DNA from: WTJX01 sp045106295
Lineage (GTDB): Bacteria > Bacteroidota > Bacteroidia > Cytophagales > JAAEPT01
DNA: 17,241 nucleotides
Assembly (NCBI GenBank): GCA_045106295.1
Contig: JBGCEI010000181.1
Span: forward strand, 1 to 17,241
Reading direction: 5' to 3'
Positions 1-6,898 of this stretch are shown here, in pieces. The notes beneath the pieces were generated by a model. That model searched no databases. It had not been told where the DNA came from and saw only the letters and a program-made list of their open reading frames with translations. A program made the translations under genes and the position numbers. How positions within the stretch are numbered: position 1 is the first letter of the stretch; the number at the start of each line of letters is the position of its first letter.

Positions 1-148
1 CATGATTTCGCTGGTCTACCAAATAGACTTGGTACTCTCTCCCAAACTGTTTCCCTATGGAAGCCCAATTGTCAGAGTTACCAAACAGTCCATGTAATAT
101 GATTAATGGCTTTCCTGTGTCTCCGAATTTTTGATGGAATAGTTTCAT
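1..148 (-). CDS. Alpha/beta-fold hydrolase, N-terminal part (cut by window edge)
   Basis: Only the first 49 codons are present; the gene runs off the left edge. The start is the ATG at 146-148. Seen in the sequence: a short beta-strand start, then the oxyanion-region motif HGLFGNSDNW at residues 19-28, and DQRNH at the cut end (residues 45-49). HGLFG(S/N)xDNW followed by DxRNHG is typical of YbfF-like esterases of the alpha/beta hydrolase superfamily, which are cytoplasmic serine hydrolases. The catalytic Ser, Asp and His lie outside the window, so activity cannot be judged and the substrate is unknown. It lies 23 bases after purK on the same strand, so it is probably co-transcribed with it. 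Confidence 0.8.
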   Translation of the reverse strand, partial: MKLFHQKFGDTGKPLIILHGLFGNSDNWASIGKQFGREYQVYLVDQRNH

Positions 149-171
149 ATTTAGCGGCTATCAGCTCTTTT

Positions 172-1317
172 TTATTTTGTAATTACTCTAAGTACATTCT
201 TCACCTCTTCTACTTTCCCTTTTAGTTGTTCCACATCTTTATCTACAATGGTGATATGCCCCATTTTACGATGTGGTTTAGTATCTTTTTTGCCGTATAA
301 AAATAAGTTTGCGCCTGGAACCGCCACTACTTTTTCTATTCCTTCATAATAAGCTATGCCCTGATACCCTTCTTCGCCTAGGACATTCACCATAGCGGAT
401 GGGATTTGTGTCGCGGTATTGCCTAAAGGCAAATCCAAAATTGCTCGTAAATGCTGTTCGTATTGCGAAGTTACGGATGCATTAATGGTCTGATGTCCAC
501 TGTTATGAGGACGTGGTGCTACTTCATTTACTAACACCTTTCCACCTTTGGTTAAAAATAATTCTACTGCCAGAATACCAACAATCTGTAATTTTTCTGC
601 TACTAGCTCAGCTACCCGAGTTGCTTCTTTTTCTACTTCTGAGTTAATCTGTGCAGGCGACAATAAATAGTCTACTAAATTGTATTCAGGGTGAATAACT
701 TGCTCTACTGCCGGATAACTGCTTATTTCTCCCTTGCTATTTCTAGCTACAATGACCGAGAGTTCTTTTTCAAAATCAACGAGCTTTTCGAGTAAACTAG
801 GTTCTGTAAACGCTTTCTCGAAATCGGTAGTATCAGTGATTCGCTGCACTCCTTTTCCATCGTACCCATCTTTACCTAATTTCTGGAAGGCAGGTAAAAA
901 ATCAGCATGTTTCTCTAGTTCTTGTTTATTCTCAATCAAACGAAAATCAGCAGTCGGAATATCATGTTGCGCATAAAATTGCTTTTGCTTTCGTTTGTCT
1001 TGGATAATTTCTAATACTTCTGGCTGAGGAAATACTTTTACCCCTTCTTTTTGTAGTTTGTAAAGAGCATCTACATTTACATTTTCTATTTCTATGGTCA
1101 ACAGATCTTTATCTTTTCCAAAAAAATAGACTCTATCGTGATCTTTGAGTGATCCTTCTGTGAAAGAAGAGCATAAGTCTTTACAAGGTGCATTAGGATC
1201 TGGGTCCATTACATAGCTACTTACATTGAAATTGGTACATGCCTGAATAAACATTCTCCCTAGTTGACCACCACCTAGAATCCCTAATTTAAACTCTTGA
1301 TAAAATTGTTTATCCAT
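172..1317 (-). CDS. purK: N5-carboxyaminoimidazole ribonucleotide synthase (PurK)
   Basis: PurK is a cytoplasmic ATP-grasp enzyme of purine synthesis. It uses ATP and bicarbonate to carboxylate aminoimidazole ribonucleotide to N5-CAIR, which PurE then rearranges. The 381-residue protein opens with the family signature LGILGGGQLGRM (about residues 11-22). It continues with the ATP-grasp body, including KLGKDGYDGKGV and the late ENEVAPRPHNSGH-type motif (here VNEVAPRPHNSGH) that carries metal and substrate ligands. Length is normal for Bacteroidota PurK. The reading frame can be extended six codons upstream to a TTG at 1333-1335. I prefer the ATG at 1315-1317, which has AGGGA ten bases before it. 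purE is not in the window. The gene is divergent from nuoA, and a -7-like box for it lies at 1385-1392. Confidence 0.93.
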   Translation of the reverse strand: MDKQFYQEFKLGILGGGQLGRMFIQACTNFNVSSYVMDPDPNAPCKDLCSSFTEGSLKDHDRVYFFGKDKDLLTIEIENVNVDALYKLQKEGVKVFPQPEVLEIIQDKRKQKQFYAQHDIPTADFRLIENKQELEKHADFLPAFQKLGKDGYDGKGVQRITDTTDFEKAFTEPSLLEKLVDFEKELSVIVARNSKGEISSYPAVEQVIHPEYNLVDYLLSPAQINSEVEKEATRVAELVAEKLQIVGILAVELFLTKGGKVLVNEVAPRPHNSGHQTINASVTSQYEQHLRAILDLPLGNTATQIPSAMVNVLGEEGYQGIAYYEGIEKVVAVPGANLFLYGKKDTKPHRKMGHITIVDKDVEQLKGKVEEVKNVLRVITK

Positions 1318-1367
1318 ATCTTTTTTATCCCTCAAGGTTTATCTGTAACTATGAATAACAGAATAAA

Positions 1368-1382
1368 ACCTAATAATTAGGT
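1368..1382. promoter_or_regulatory. 15-bp palindrome in the purK leader (operator candidate)
   Basis: ACCTAAT-A-ATTAGGT is a perfect inverted repeat (1368-1374 and 1376-1382). It sits just downstream of the purK -7-like box and before the purK start codon, where a repressor could block initiation. No binding protein is suggested by the sequence, and purine control is only an inference. It is too AT-rich and has too small a loop to be a terminator. Confidence 0.35.
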
Positions 1383-1384
1383 GG

Positions 1385-1392
1385 CAAAAATA
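1385..1392 (-). promoter_or_regulatory. Putative purK promoter -7 box
   Basis: On the minus strand this reads TATTTTTG, matching the Bacteroidota -7 consensus TAnnTTTG. It lies 67 bases before the purK ATG, leaving a leader of roughly 60 bases that contains the palindrome at 1368-1382. No clear TTG -33 element is visible at the usual spacing. Confidence 0.4.
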
Positions 1393-1413
1393 CGAAAAGT
1401 AATGAATAAGGAT

Positions 1414-1421
1414 TAGTTTTG
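1414..1421 (+). promoter_or_regulatory. Putative nuoA operon promoter -7 box
   Basis: TAGTTTTG matches the Bacteroidota -7 consensus TAnnTTTG. It sits about 90 bases before the preferred nuoA start and back to back with the purK box. No good TTG -33 element is visible upstream, so support is moderate. Confidence 0.4.
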
Positions 1422-1482
1422 TAGTAATTAAAAACAAGCGTATCCTGAGTAGGTTTAAATCGCTTTAGAATACTTCCTCGCA

Positions 1483-1515
1483 ATGTCGTGGACACCAAAC
1501 TACTTAGTAGTATGA
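1483..1515 (+). CDS. Possible 10-codon upstream ORF overlapping the nuoA start
   Basis: The ATG at 1483 opens a 10-residue frame (MSWTPNYLVV). Its TGA stop at 1513-1515 overlaps the nuoA ATG at 1512-1514 as ATGA. This arrangement is typical of translational coupling and could be a leader peptide for the nuo operon. Nothing but position supports that it is translated, and chance is a realistic alternative. Confidence 0.25.
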   Translation: MSWTPNYLVV

Positions 1516-1976
1516 GTCAAGTAACTGAATTTGGAAACATTTTATTATTCATCATCGGAGGAATTGTGTTTGTTTGCGGAGGCTTGTTTACTGCTTTTTT
1601 AATAAGACCAAGTCGACCGAATGACCAAAAATTAACAAGTTACGAATGTGGTGAAGACACAGTAGGAAGTGCTTGGGGAAACTTCAATATCCGATTCTAC
1701 ATTATCGCCATCATTTTTTTATTATTTGAAGTAGAAATTATTTTCTTATTTCCATGGGCTACTGTTTTTGGAAATGCAGCATTAATTGCTGAAACAAACG
1801 GCTTATGGGGATGGTTTGCTTTAACGGAAGCTACTATCTTTATTCTAATTTTAGCCTTAGGGTTAGCGTATGCTTGGAAACATGGTTACCTAAATTGGGT
1901 TGTGCCTACACCAAAAGAAACAACATTTAAAAGTCCTATTCCTAGTCAATTGTACGAAGAATTAAATAGAAAATAG
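1512..1976 (+). CDS. nuoA: NADH-quinone oxidoreductase subunit A
   Basis: NuoA is a small membrane subunit of respiratory complex I at the junction of the hydrophilic and membrane arms. The 154-residue product has three membrane segments (about 8-30, 60-82 and 103-123). The first loop carries the conserved YECG (44-47), followed by GSAW (52-55), and the second helix carries FEVE (72-75). The frame stays open upstream to a GTG at 1488, which would add eight residues. The ATG at 1512 gives the usual N-terminus, beginning shortly before helix 1. It is the first gene of the nuoABCD-moaE-mobA operon; nuoB follows after a 59-base spacer. Confidence 0.93.
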   Translation: MSQVTEFGNILLFIIGGIVFVCGGLFTAFLIRPSRPNDQKLTSYECGEDTVGSAWGNFNIRFYIIAIIFLLFEVEIIFLFPWATVFGNAALIAETNGLWGWFALTEATIFILILALGLAYAWKHGYLNWVVPTPKETTFKSPIPSQLYEELNRK

Positions 1977-1984
1977 AGATTCTG

Positions 1985-2003
1985 AACTTTGAAATTTAAA
2001 GTT
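1985..2003. repeat. Imperfect AT-rich inverted repeat between nuoA and nuoB
   Basis: AACTTT (1985-1990) and AAAGTT (1998-2003) flank a near-palindromic centre. The spacer continues with a short direct repeat of TGGAAT (2005-2010 and 2012-2017). This spacer is longer than the other gaps in the operon. It is too weak for a terminator; it may be an mRNA processing or stability element, or simply AT-rich filler. Confidence 0.25.
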
Positions 2004-2035
2004 TTGGAATCTGGAATTTACGAACGTAGTTTGTT

Positions 2036-2566
2036 ATGGGTTTACTAGACCAACAGTTTGAACACGGTGGCGTAATTGTTACCAAAGTAGATGACCTTAT
2101 CAACTGGTCTCGCCTCTCTTCTATGTGGCCTATGGGCTTTGGCTTAGCGTGCTGTGCCATTGAGATGATGTCTACTTTTGCTTCCGGTTACGATTTAGAT
2201 CGTTTTGGAGTAACTCCACGAACTTCTCCTCGTCAGGCAGATGTCATGATTGTTTCTGGAACGGTTACGTTTAAAATGGCTGACCGAGTAAAGCGTTTGT
2301 ACGAACAAATGGCTGAGCCTCGCTATGTGATTTCTATGGGGTCATGCTCCAATTGTGGAGGTCCTTACTGGCAACACGGTTACCATGTCGTAAAAGGAGT
2401 TGATCGAATTATTCCAGTAGATGTGTACGTACCAGGTTGCCCACCAAGACCAGAAGCATTAATTGGAGGCTTATTAAAACTACAAGAAAAAATTCGTAGT
2501 GAATCACTAATGGCTCCAACGGCTTTACAAAAAATTATGGCTAAAAAAGAAGCAGTTCAAGCATAA
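2036..2566 (+). CDS. nuoB: NADH-quinone oxidoreductase subunit B
   Basis: NuoB carries iron-sulfur cluster N2, the last electron carrier before quinone in complex I. All four cluster ligands are visible in the 176-residue protein: the adjacent pair C39 and C40 (in GLACCAIEMM), C104 (in GSCSNCGGPYW) and C135 (in VPGCPPRPE). The quinone-site region around WPMGFGLACC and the conserved DRFGVTPRTSPRQADV segment (55-70) are intact. Length is standard. The ATG start fits the family N-terminus. It lies inside the nuo operon, with nuoC starting 11 bases after its stop. Confidence 0.96.
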   Translation: MGLLDQQFEHGGVIVTKVDDLINWSRLSSMWPMGFGLACCAIEMMSTFASGYDLDRFGVTPRTSPRQADVMIVSGTVTFKMADRVKRLYEQMAEPRYVISMGSCSNCGGPYWQHGYHVVKGVDRIIPVDVYVPGCPPRPEALIGGLLKLQEKIRSESLMAPTALQKIMAKKEAVQA

Positions 2567-2577
2567 ATAATTACTTT

Positions 2578-3081
2578 ATGGCATTTGACGAAATTATATC
2601 GAAGCTAAGCACTCAATTTGGAGAATCTGTTTTCACAGAAGTAAATACTTCTAATCCCCAGCCTTTTGCAGTAACCACAAAAGAACAATTAATTGATTTA
2701 TGTAAGTTCTTACATACAACAGAAGGCTTGTATTTTGATATGCTTTCTTGCATTACTGGCGTAGATCTCGGTGTAGAAAAAGCAGAGATGGAAGTCATTT
2801 ATCAATTGTATTCCATTCCATACAATCATCATTTTACACTAAAAGTAATAGTAGAACGTACTGAAAAAGAGCTGCCAACCATTCCAAGTCTTACAGGAAT
2901 TTGGAAAACAGCTAATTGGCACGAACGAGAAGCTTACGATTTACTGGGTATTCGCTTCGAAAACCATCCTGACTTACGTAGAATATTATTACCAAATGAC
3001 TGGGAAGGGTATCCTTTACGAAAGGATTACGAAGAACAAGAGAGATACCACGGTATTACGGTAAAATACGAGAAAGAATAA
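2578..3081 (+). CDS. nuoC: NADH-quinone oxidoreductase subunit C
   Basis: NuoC is a peripheral subunit of the connecting module of complex I (30-kDa family). The 167-residue protein carries the family signature at about residues 114-151: WHEREAYDLLGI, then HPDLRRILLP, DWEGYPLRKDY. NuoC and NuoD are separate genes here, not a NuoCD fusion as in E. coli. The spacing to nuoD is 11 bases, the same as from nuoB, indicating one transcript. Confidence 0.95.
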   Translation: MAFDEIISKLSTQFGESVFTEVNTSNPQPFAVTTKEQLIDLCKFLHTTEGLYFDMLSCITGVDLGVEKAEMEVIYQLYSIPYNHHFTLKVIVERTEKELPTIPSLTGIWKTANWHEREAYDLLGIRFENHPDLRRILLPNDWEGYPLRKDYEEQERYHGITVKYEKE

Positions 3082-3092
3082 GACGAAGTTAG

Positions 3093-4310
3093 ATGTCTAG
3101 AAAAATACAATACGAATACAACGAGAATCATCTCCAAGAATCAGAGCCACTGGTAACTGATCCTTCGACTTTGAAATCGGAAGAGATGTTGATCAATATT
3201 GGACCACAGCATCCGTCTACTCACGGAGTATTGCGTTTAGAAACGATACTAGATGGTGAAATTGTAAAAAAAGTAATTCCTCACTTGGGTTATTTGCACC
3301 GTTGTTTTGAAAAGCATGCTGAAGCGCTTCCTTACAACCAGATCATTCCATTTGTAGACCGAATGGACTACATGGCAGCCATGAACTCTGAGCATGCTTA
3401 TGTAATGGGGGTAGAAAAAATGCTAGGTATCGAAAATGATATTCAGCCTAGAGTAGAATACATCCGAGTATTAGTAGCTGAATTAAATAGATTAGCTTCT
3501 CACTTTGTAGCTATTGGTACCTATGCCATCGATATTGGAGCATTTACTCCTTTCCTCTGGATGATGCGTGACAGAGAACACATCAACAGATTATTGGAAT
3601 GGGTTTCTGGAGCTAGAATGTTGTACAACTACATTTGGGTAGGTGGTTTATTTTATGACTTACCAGTTGGTTTTGAAGAGCGATGTGGCGAGTTTGTAAA
3701 ATACTTGCGCCCTAAACTACAAGAGCTACAAGATTTAGTAACTAGCAATAAAATATTTATTGAGCGTACTGCCAATGTAGGTGTGTTAGATCGAGACTTA
3801 GCGATTAACTACGGGTGTACAGGGCCAGTCCTACGTGGATCAGGTTTGAAATACGACATCCGTAAAACAGACCCTTATTCCGTTTATCCTGATTTAGATT
3901 TTAATGTGCCTGCAGGTAAAGGGACTATGGGGAAATTAGGTGACTGTTGGGACAGAAATTTTGTTCGTGTAGAAGAGTGTTACGAATCGTTGAAAATCAT
4001 TGAGCAGTGTCTAGAAAAACTAACTGGTGAACACAAACGAACTCGAGACTTTAATCCTCAGGCGACTGTACCCAAAAAGATTAGACCAAAGGCAATGGAA
4101 TATTACACCAGAGCAGAAAGTCCAAAAGGTGAATTAGGCTTTTATTTCAAAGCAGACGGAAGAAGTGATATGCCTTTCCGATGCAAAGCTCGCTCTCCTT
4201 CGTTTGTTAACCTTTCCGTATTGCCAGAAATTACAGAAGGAGTTATGATTGCTGATCTAATTGCTATTATTGGTTCTATCGATATTGTATTGGGAGAAGT
4301 GGATAGGTAA
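3093..4310 (+). CDS. nuoD: NADH-quinone oxidoreductase subunit D
   Basis: NuoD is the 49-kDa subunit of complex I and forms the quinone-binding cavity together with NuoB. It is related to NiFe-hydrogenase large subunits. The 405-residue protein shows INIGPQHPSTHGVLRLE (34-50), then HLGYLHRCFEKHAE, and ends with the family's typical tail DIVLGEVDR. An N-terminal extension of about 30 charged residues precedes the conserved core, as is common in Bacteroidota. Its stop codon overlaps the moaE start by one base (TAATG), so translation is probably coupled. The usual next genes, nuoE to nuoN, do not follow. Confidence 0.96.
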   Translation: MSRKIQYEYNENHLQESEPLVTDPSTLKSEEMLINIGPQHPSTHGVLRLETILDGEIVKKVIPHLGYLHRCFEKHAEALPYNQIIPFVDRMDYMAAMNSEHAYVMGVEKMLGIENDIQPRVEYIRVLVAELNRLASHFVAIGTYAIDIGAFTPFLWMMRDREHINRLLEWVSGARMLYNYIWVGGLFYDLPVGFEERCGEFVKYLRPKLQELQDLVTSNKIFIERTANVGVLDRDLAINYGCTGPVLRGSGLKYDIRKTDPYSVYPDLDFNVPAGKGTMGKLGDCWDRNFVRVEECYESLKIIEQCLEKLTGEHKRTRDFNPQATVPKKIRPKAMEYYTRAESPKGELGFYFKADGRSDMPFRCKARSPSFVNLSVLPEITEGVMIADLIAIIGSIDIVLGEVDR

Positions 4311-4732
4311 TGATTACAGAAGAAAAAATAAACACCGAAGAACTACTCGCCATCACAGATGACAAAGCAGGTGCGATCGTTACTTTTTTTGGTGCTGTAC
4401 GAAACCACAATTTAGGAGAAGGGGTAGATTATTTAGAGTACGAAGCTTACGTTCCTATGGGGAACAAAATGATTGCTAAAATTCTCGCTGATGCAAAAGA
4501 GCGTTGGGGGTTACACCAAGCTGCTTGTGTACACAGAATAGGGAAAGTAGGAATTGGTGAATTGGCGGTAGCGGTGATTACATTAGCCTCGCACCGAAAA
4601 GAAGCCTACGAAGCAAACGAATACATTATCAATACGGTAAAAGCAGAAGTTCCTATCTGGAAAAAAGAATATTTTAGCGATGGCAAAGTAACCTGGAGCG
4701 ACAACGACAACAAAGAAACCAAAACACTTTAG
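4310..4732 (+). CDS. moaE: Molybdopterin synthase catalytic subunit MoaE
   Basis: MoaE, with the sulfur carrier MoaD, converts precursor Z (cyclic pyranopterin monophosphate) into molybdopterin in the cytoplasm. The 140-residue protein has GAIVTFFGAVR (21-31), LEYEAY (42-47), HRIGKVGIGE (75-84), the HR pair at 95-96, and the catalytic-site lysines K111 and K118 in KAEVPIWKKE. These correspond to E. coli K119 and K126. Length is normal. It overlaps the nuoD stop and abuts mobA with no gap. moaD and the other moa genes are not in the window. Confidence 0.95.
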   Translation: MITEEKINTEELLAITDDKAGAIVTFFGAVRNHNLGEGVDYLEYEAYVPMGNKMIAKILADAKERWGLHQAACVHRIGKVGIGELAVAVITLASHRKEAYEANEYIINTVKAEVPIWKKEYFSDGKVTWSDNDNKETKTL

Positions 4733-5293
4733 ATGACAGGTGTTGTACTTTGTGGTGGTCTAAGTACTCGTATGGGAAGTGATAAAGCTTTTCTCGAAAC
4801 AAACGATATTCCATGGGTAAAACGTATCACTTCTTTATTTGAAGAAGTATCCATTCCTTTCGTTATTTCCATTAATGAAAACCAACAAGAAAAAGCCTCT
4901 CAATTATTCCCTGACGAACAGCTGATCGTAGATGAGTCTATTTATGGTGGACCACTAAGAGGTATTTTAAGCGTTGAAAAGAAAGTAAGAGATGATTTTT
5001 TTGTGATCGCTTGTGATTTGCAACAAATGGAAGCCTCCATTATTCAAGAGTTATTAGCTTCCTTTAAGTCGAATTCAACCTACGATTGCTATCTTTTTAA
5101 AAATGAAGGTTTTTACGAGCCTTTGTGTGCTATCTACACAACAAAAGGAATTGAGAAAATGAAAAATTATTTCTCTTCTAATTTAACTAGCTATTCGTTA
5201 CAAAAGGTATTGAAAAAGGAATTGAATTGTTTTTCTCTTCCTATTACTAAGCCTGAATTGTTTCATAACTCTAATTCTCCTGAGGAAATTTAG
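4733..5293 (+). CDS. mobA: Molybdenum cofactor guanylyltransferase (MobA-like)
   Basis: MobA transfers GMP from GTP to molybdopterin, making the guanine dinucleotide form of the cofactor. The 186-residue protein has the nucleotidyltransferase loop LCGGLSTRMGSDKA (6-19), GGPLRGIL (72-79), the metal-binding aspartate in ACDLQ (D95), and YEPLCAIY. The more usual CDMPF is replaced by CDLQQ, a mild variation. Its ATG directly follows the moaE TAG, so the two are translated together. MobA suggests the cell makes a DMSO-reductase-family molybdoenzyme, although none is encoded nearby. No convincing terminator follows; a MITE-like element lies downstream. Confidence 0.88.
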   Translation: MTGVVLCGGLSTRMGSDKAFLETNDIPWVKRITSLFEEVSIPFVISINENQQEKASQLFPDEQLIVDESIYGGPLRGILSVEKKVRDDFFVIACDLQQMEASIIQELLASFKSNSTYDCYLFKNEGFYEPLCAIYTTKGIEKMKNYFSSNLTSYSLQKVLKKELNCFSLPITKPELFHNSNSPEEI

Positions 5294-5325
5294 GTGAAAG
5301 AAGCTACATGAAACTTAAAAAAACT

Positions 5326-5417
5326 CGTCATCTCCCGTAGGTGGAGATCTCAAGAAACTTATCACTTATTTATATTGAGCATAGAATATTTGGGATTCCC
5401 GAATTCTCGGAATGACG
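5326..5417. repeat. MITE-like element with CGTCAT terminal inverted repeats
   Basis: The segment starts CGTCATCTCC and ends with GGAATGACG, so the tips are inverted repeats (CGTCATtCC type; 5326-5331 and 5412-5417 match exactly). The right inner part, GGGATTCCCGAATTCTCGG, is GC-richer than the flanks and can fold. There is no ORF inside. The 'CGTCATTCCGAG ... GGAATGACG' end is common in dispersed non-coding repeats of many bacterial genomes. It sits between the convergent mobA and rnhB and could act as a transcript end for both. Whether it is repeated elsewhere cannot be seen here. Confidence 0.55.
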
Positions 5418-5440
5418 TAGAAACATCATCTTATCTATTT

Positions 5441-6040
5441 TTAAAAAAAAAGCTCCATCTGCTTCGATAATAACTGAAAACTTAATCGATGAATGGGGCT
5501 TGTTCCTTCTTTTTCAATTCCAGTTCTATGGTCTTTGGTAGGGTAGCCTTTATTTTTATCCCATCGATAAATGGGGTATTTCTCGTGCCACTCTTTCATT
5601 AAATTATCCCGGTATGTTTTTGCCAGAATAGATGCCGCAGCAATAGATAAGAATTTACTATCTCCTTTTACTACACATTCGTAAGGAATATCTAAAGTCG
5701 TTTTAAATCGGTTGCCATCAATTAATAAGAACTGGGGTTTTTCTTTTAGTTGCCTAATAGCAGATTCCATAGCCAGAAAAGAAGCATTTAGGATATTAAT
5801 TTCGTCTATCTTTTTGTGGTCTACCTCAGCAATAGCCCAAGCGATAGCATCTCGTTTAATTTCTTCTGCTAATAAATCTCGTTTCTTTTCAGGTACTTTT
5901 TTAGAGTCTGTAAGTGTAGAGTGAATATAGTCTTTTGGTAGAATAACTGCTGCCGCAACCACTGGACCAGCCAAACAACCTCTACCTACTTCATCTACTC
6001 CTGCTTCTAAAGCGTATTCTGAAAAGTGAGATAAGAGCAT
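5441..6040 (-). CDS. rnhB: Ribonuclease HII
   Basis: RNase HII cuts RNA in RNA-DNA hybrids and starts removal of single ribonucleotides from DNA. The 199-residue protein has the catalytic DEDD set: D16 and E17 in AGVDEVGRG, D108 in LLIDG, and D145 in the motif ILAKTYRD. GRGCLAGPV (19-27) is the glycine-rich element that recognises the ribonucleotide 2'-OH junction, and KGDSKF (125-130) is conserved. Length and ATG start are standard. The two small membrane-protein genes upstream run in the same direction, ending 7 bases before it, so it may be read from their promoter. Confidence 0.96.
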   Translation of the reverse strand: MLLSHFSEYALEAGVDEVGRGCLAGPVVAAAVILPKDYIHSTLTDSKKVPEKKRDLLAEEIKRDAIAWAIAEVDHKKIDEINILNASFLAMESAIRQLKEKPQFLLIDGNRFKTTLDIPYECVVKGDSKFLSIAAASILAKTYRDNLMKEWHEKYPIYRWDKNKGYPTKDHRTGIEKEGTSPIHRLSFQLLSKQMELFF

Positions 6041-6047
6041 TTATATT

Positions 6048-6446
6048 TTATTGGTTATCCGTATTATTTTCATTGTACCAACCGATAAAGTAATCCCATT
6101 CAATGTCATTAGAAAATTCAATTTTCTTAATGACATACACTTTTTTCTTAGTTGAAATTTCAAAAAAATCAGTCTTATTATAATCAATATCAGATCTATT
6201 CAATCTTATCTCTTTATTCTTGCCGAAAAAACCTACATAAACATTATCTCCTTGCAATCTTACGCTTCTAATAAATCTTCTTACCCCAAAAAGTATTACG
6301 AAATAAATTAATGGACTGATAAATATATACACCTTCAGTAAATGAAAATACATTAATATACAGCAAACTAAAATTGATAGTAAAATCACTGTCACAAGAA
6401 ACTTATAGAGTTTTTTCTTCTTAAGGTTGATTTCTAAATTCATCAT
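6048..6446 (-). CDS. Small membrane protein of unknown function, paralogue of its neighbour
   Basis: I do not recognise a named family. The 132-residue product starts with a lysine-rich cytoplasmic stretch and has two membrane helices (about 14-33 and 38-56). A soluble, beta-rich, charged C-terminal domain of about 75 residues follows, on the cytoplasmic side by the positive-inside rule. The layout of two helices plus a small beta domain resembles bacterial PH-like membrane proteins, but that is only a resemblance. The tail aligns without gaps with the upstream gene product (IKK, seven residues, EW, then I and N at equal spacing). It overlaps that gene by 26 bases. The pair is more AT-rich than the housekeeping genes around it. 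Confidence 0.75.
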   Translation of the reverse strand: MMNLEINLKKKKLYKFLVTVILLSILVCCILMYFHLLKVYIFISPLIYFVILFGVRRFIRSVRLQGDNVYVGFFGKNKEIRLNRSDIDYNKTDFFEISTKKKVYVIKKIEFSNDIEWDYFIGWYNENNTDNQ

Positions 6447-6867
6447 TTTGTTGATTTTTATTGATTGTATTAATTAACTCACCCCATTCTTGAGGGTGCT
6501 GTAAATACTCTTTCTTAATGGTAAAGTATTTAGATAATTTTATTTGATTACTCTCTACAGCAACTTCATTTATAGGCACTGTATTACTTTTTTGATCTTT
6601 AGAAAAAAAGAAAAGTGTGGGGAATGAAAAAACCTGAATAAAATCTTTTTGTATATCAATGCTCTCTACAAATTTATTTAAGTGCAGTTTGTATGCTAAA
6701 AACTTACCTATCAAGATTACTCCAATTGTTATTATTTTTTCTAAACTACCTCTTTTCATTAAATCAATTTTAAAAACAAATTGAATGATAAGAAATAAAC
6801 CTAAAGCAGAAAGCAAATACAGTACTTGAAAGAAATTGTATCTTGATGATTTTAACTTATATTTCAT
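6421..6867 (-). CDS. Small membrane protein of unknown function, paralogue of its neighbour
   Basis: I do not recognise a named family. The 148-residue product has two membrane helices (about 12-31 and 42-62), then a beta-rich C-terminal domain with a hydrophobic stretch (FPTLFFF, 82-88). It ends with IKK (117-119) and EW (127-128), at the same spacing as in the following gene. Size and topology match that gene, so the two probably arose by tandem duplication and may form a heteromeric membrane complex. The ATG at 6865-6867 is only 31 bases from the divergent Nudix gene start, so any promoter must be very compact or lie inside the neighbouring coding region. Confidence 0.75.
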   Translation of the reverse strand: MKYKLKSSRYNFFQVLYLLSALGLFLIIQFVFKIDLMKRGSLEKIITIGVILIGKFLAYKLHLNKFVESIDIQKDFIQVFSFPTLFFFSKDQKSNTVPINEVAVESNQIKLSKYFTIKKEYLQHPQEWGELINTINKNQQNDEFRNQP

Positions 6868-6898
6868 ATTATATTAAAAGTAAACAAAAAACAACACC

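Noticed and set aside
734..976. 80-codon plus-strand frame inside purK
   Set aside because: It is antisense to a well-supported gene, with serine-rich low-complexity composition typical of a shadow frame.
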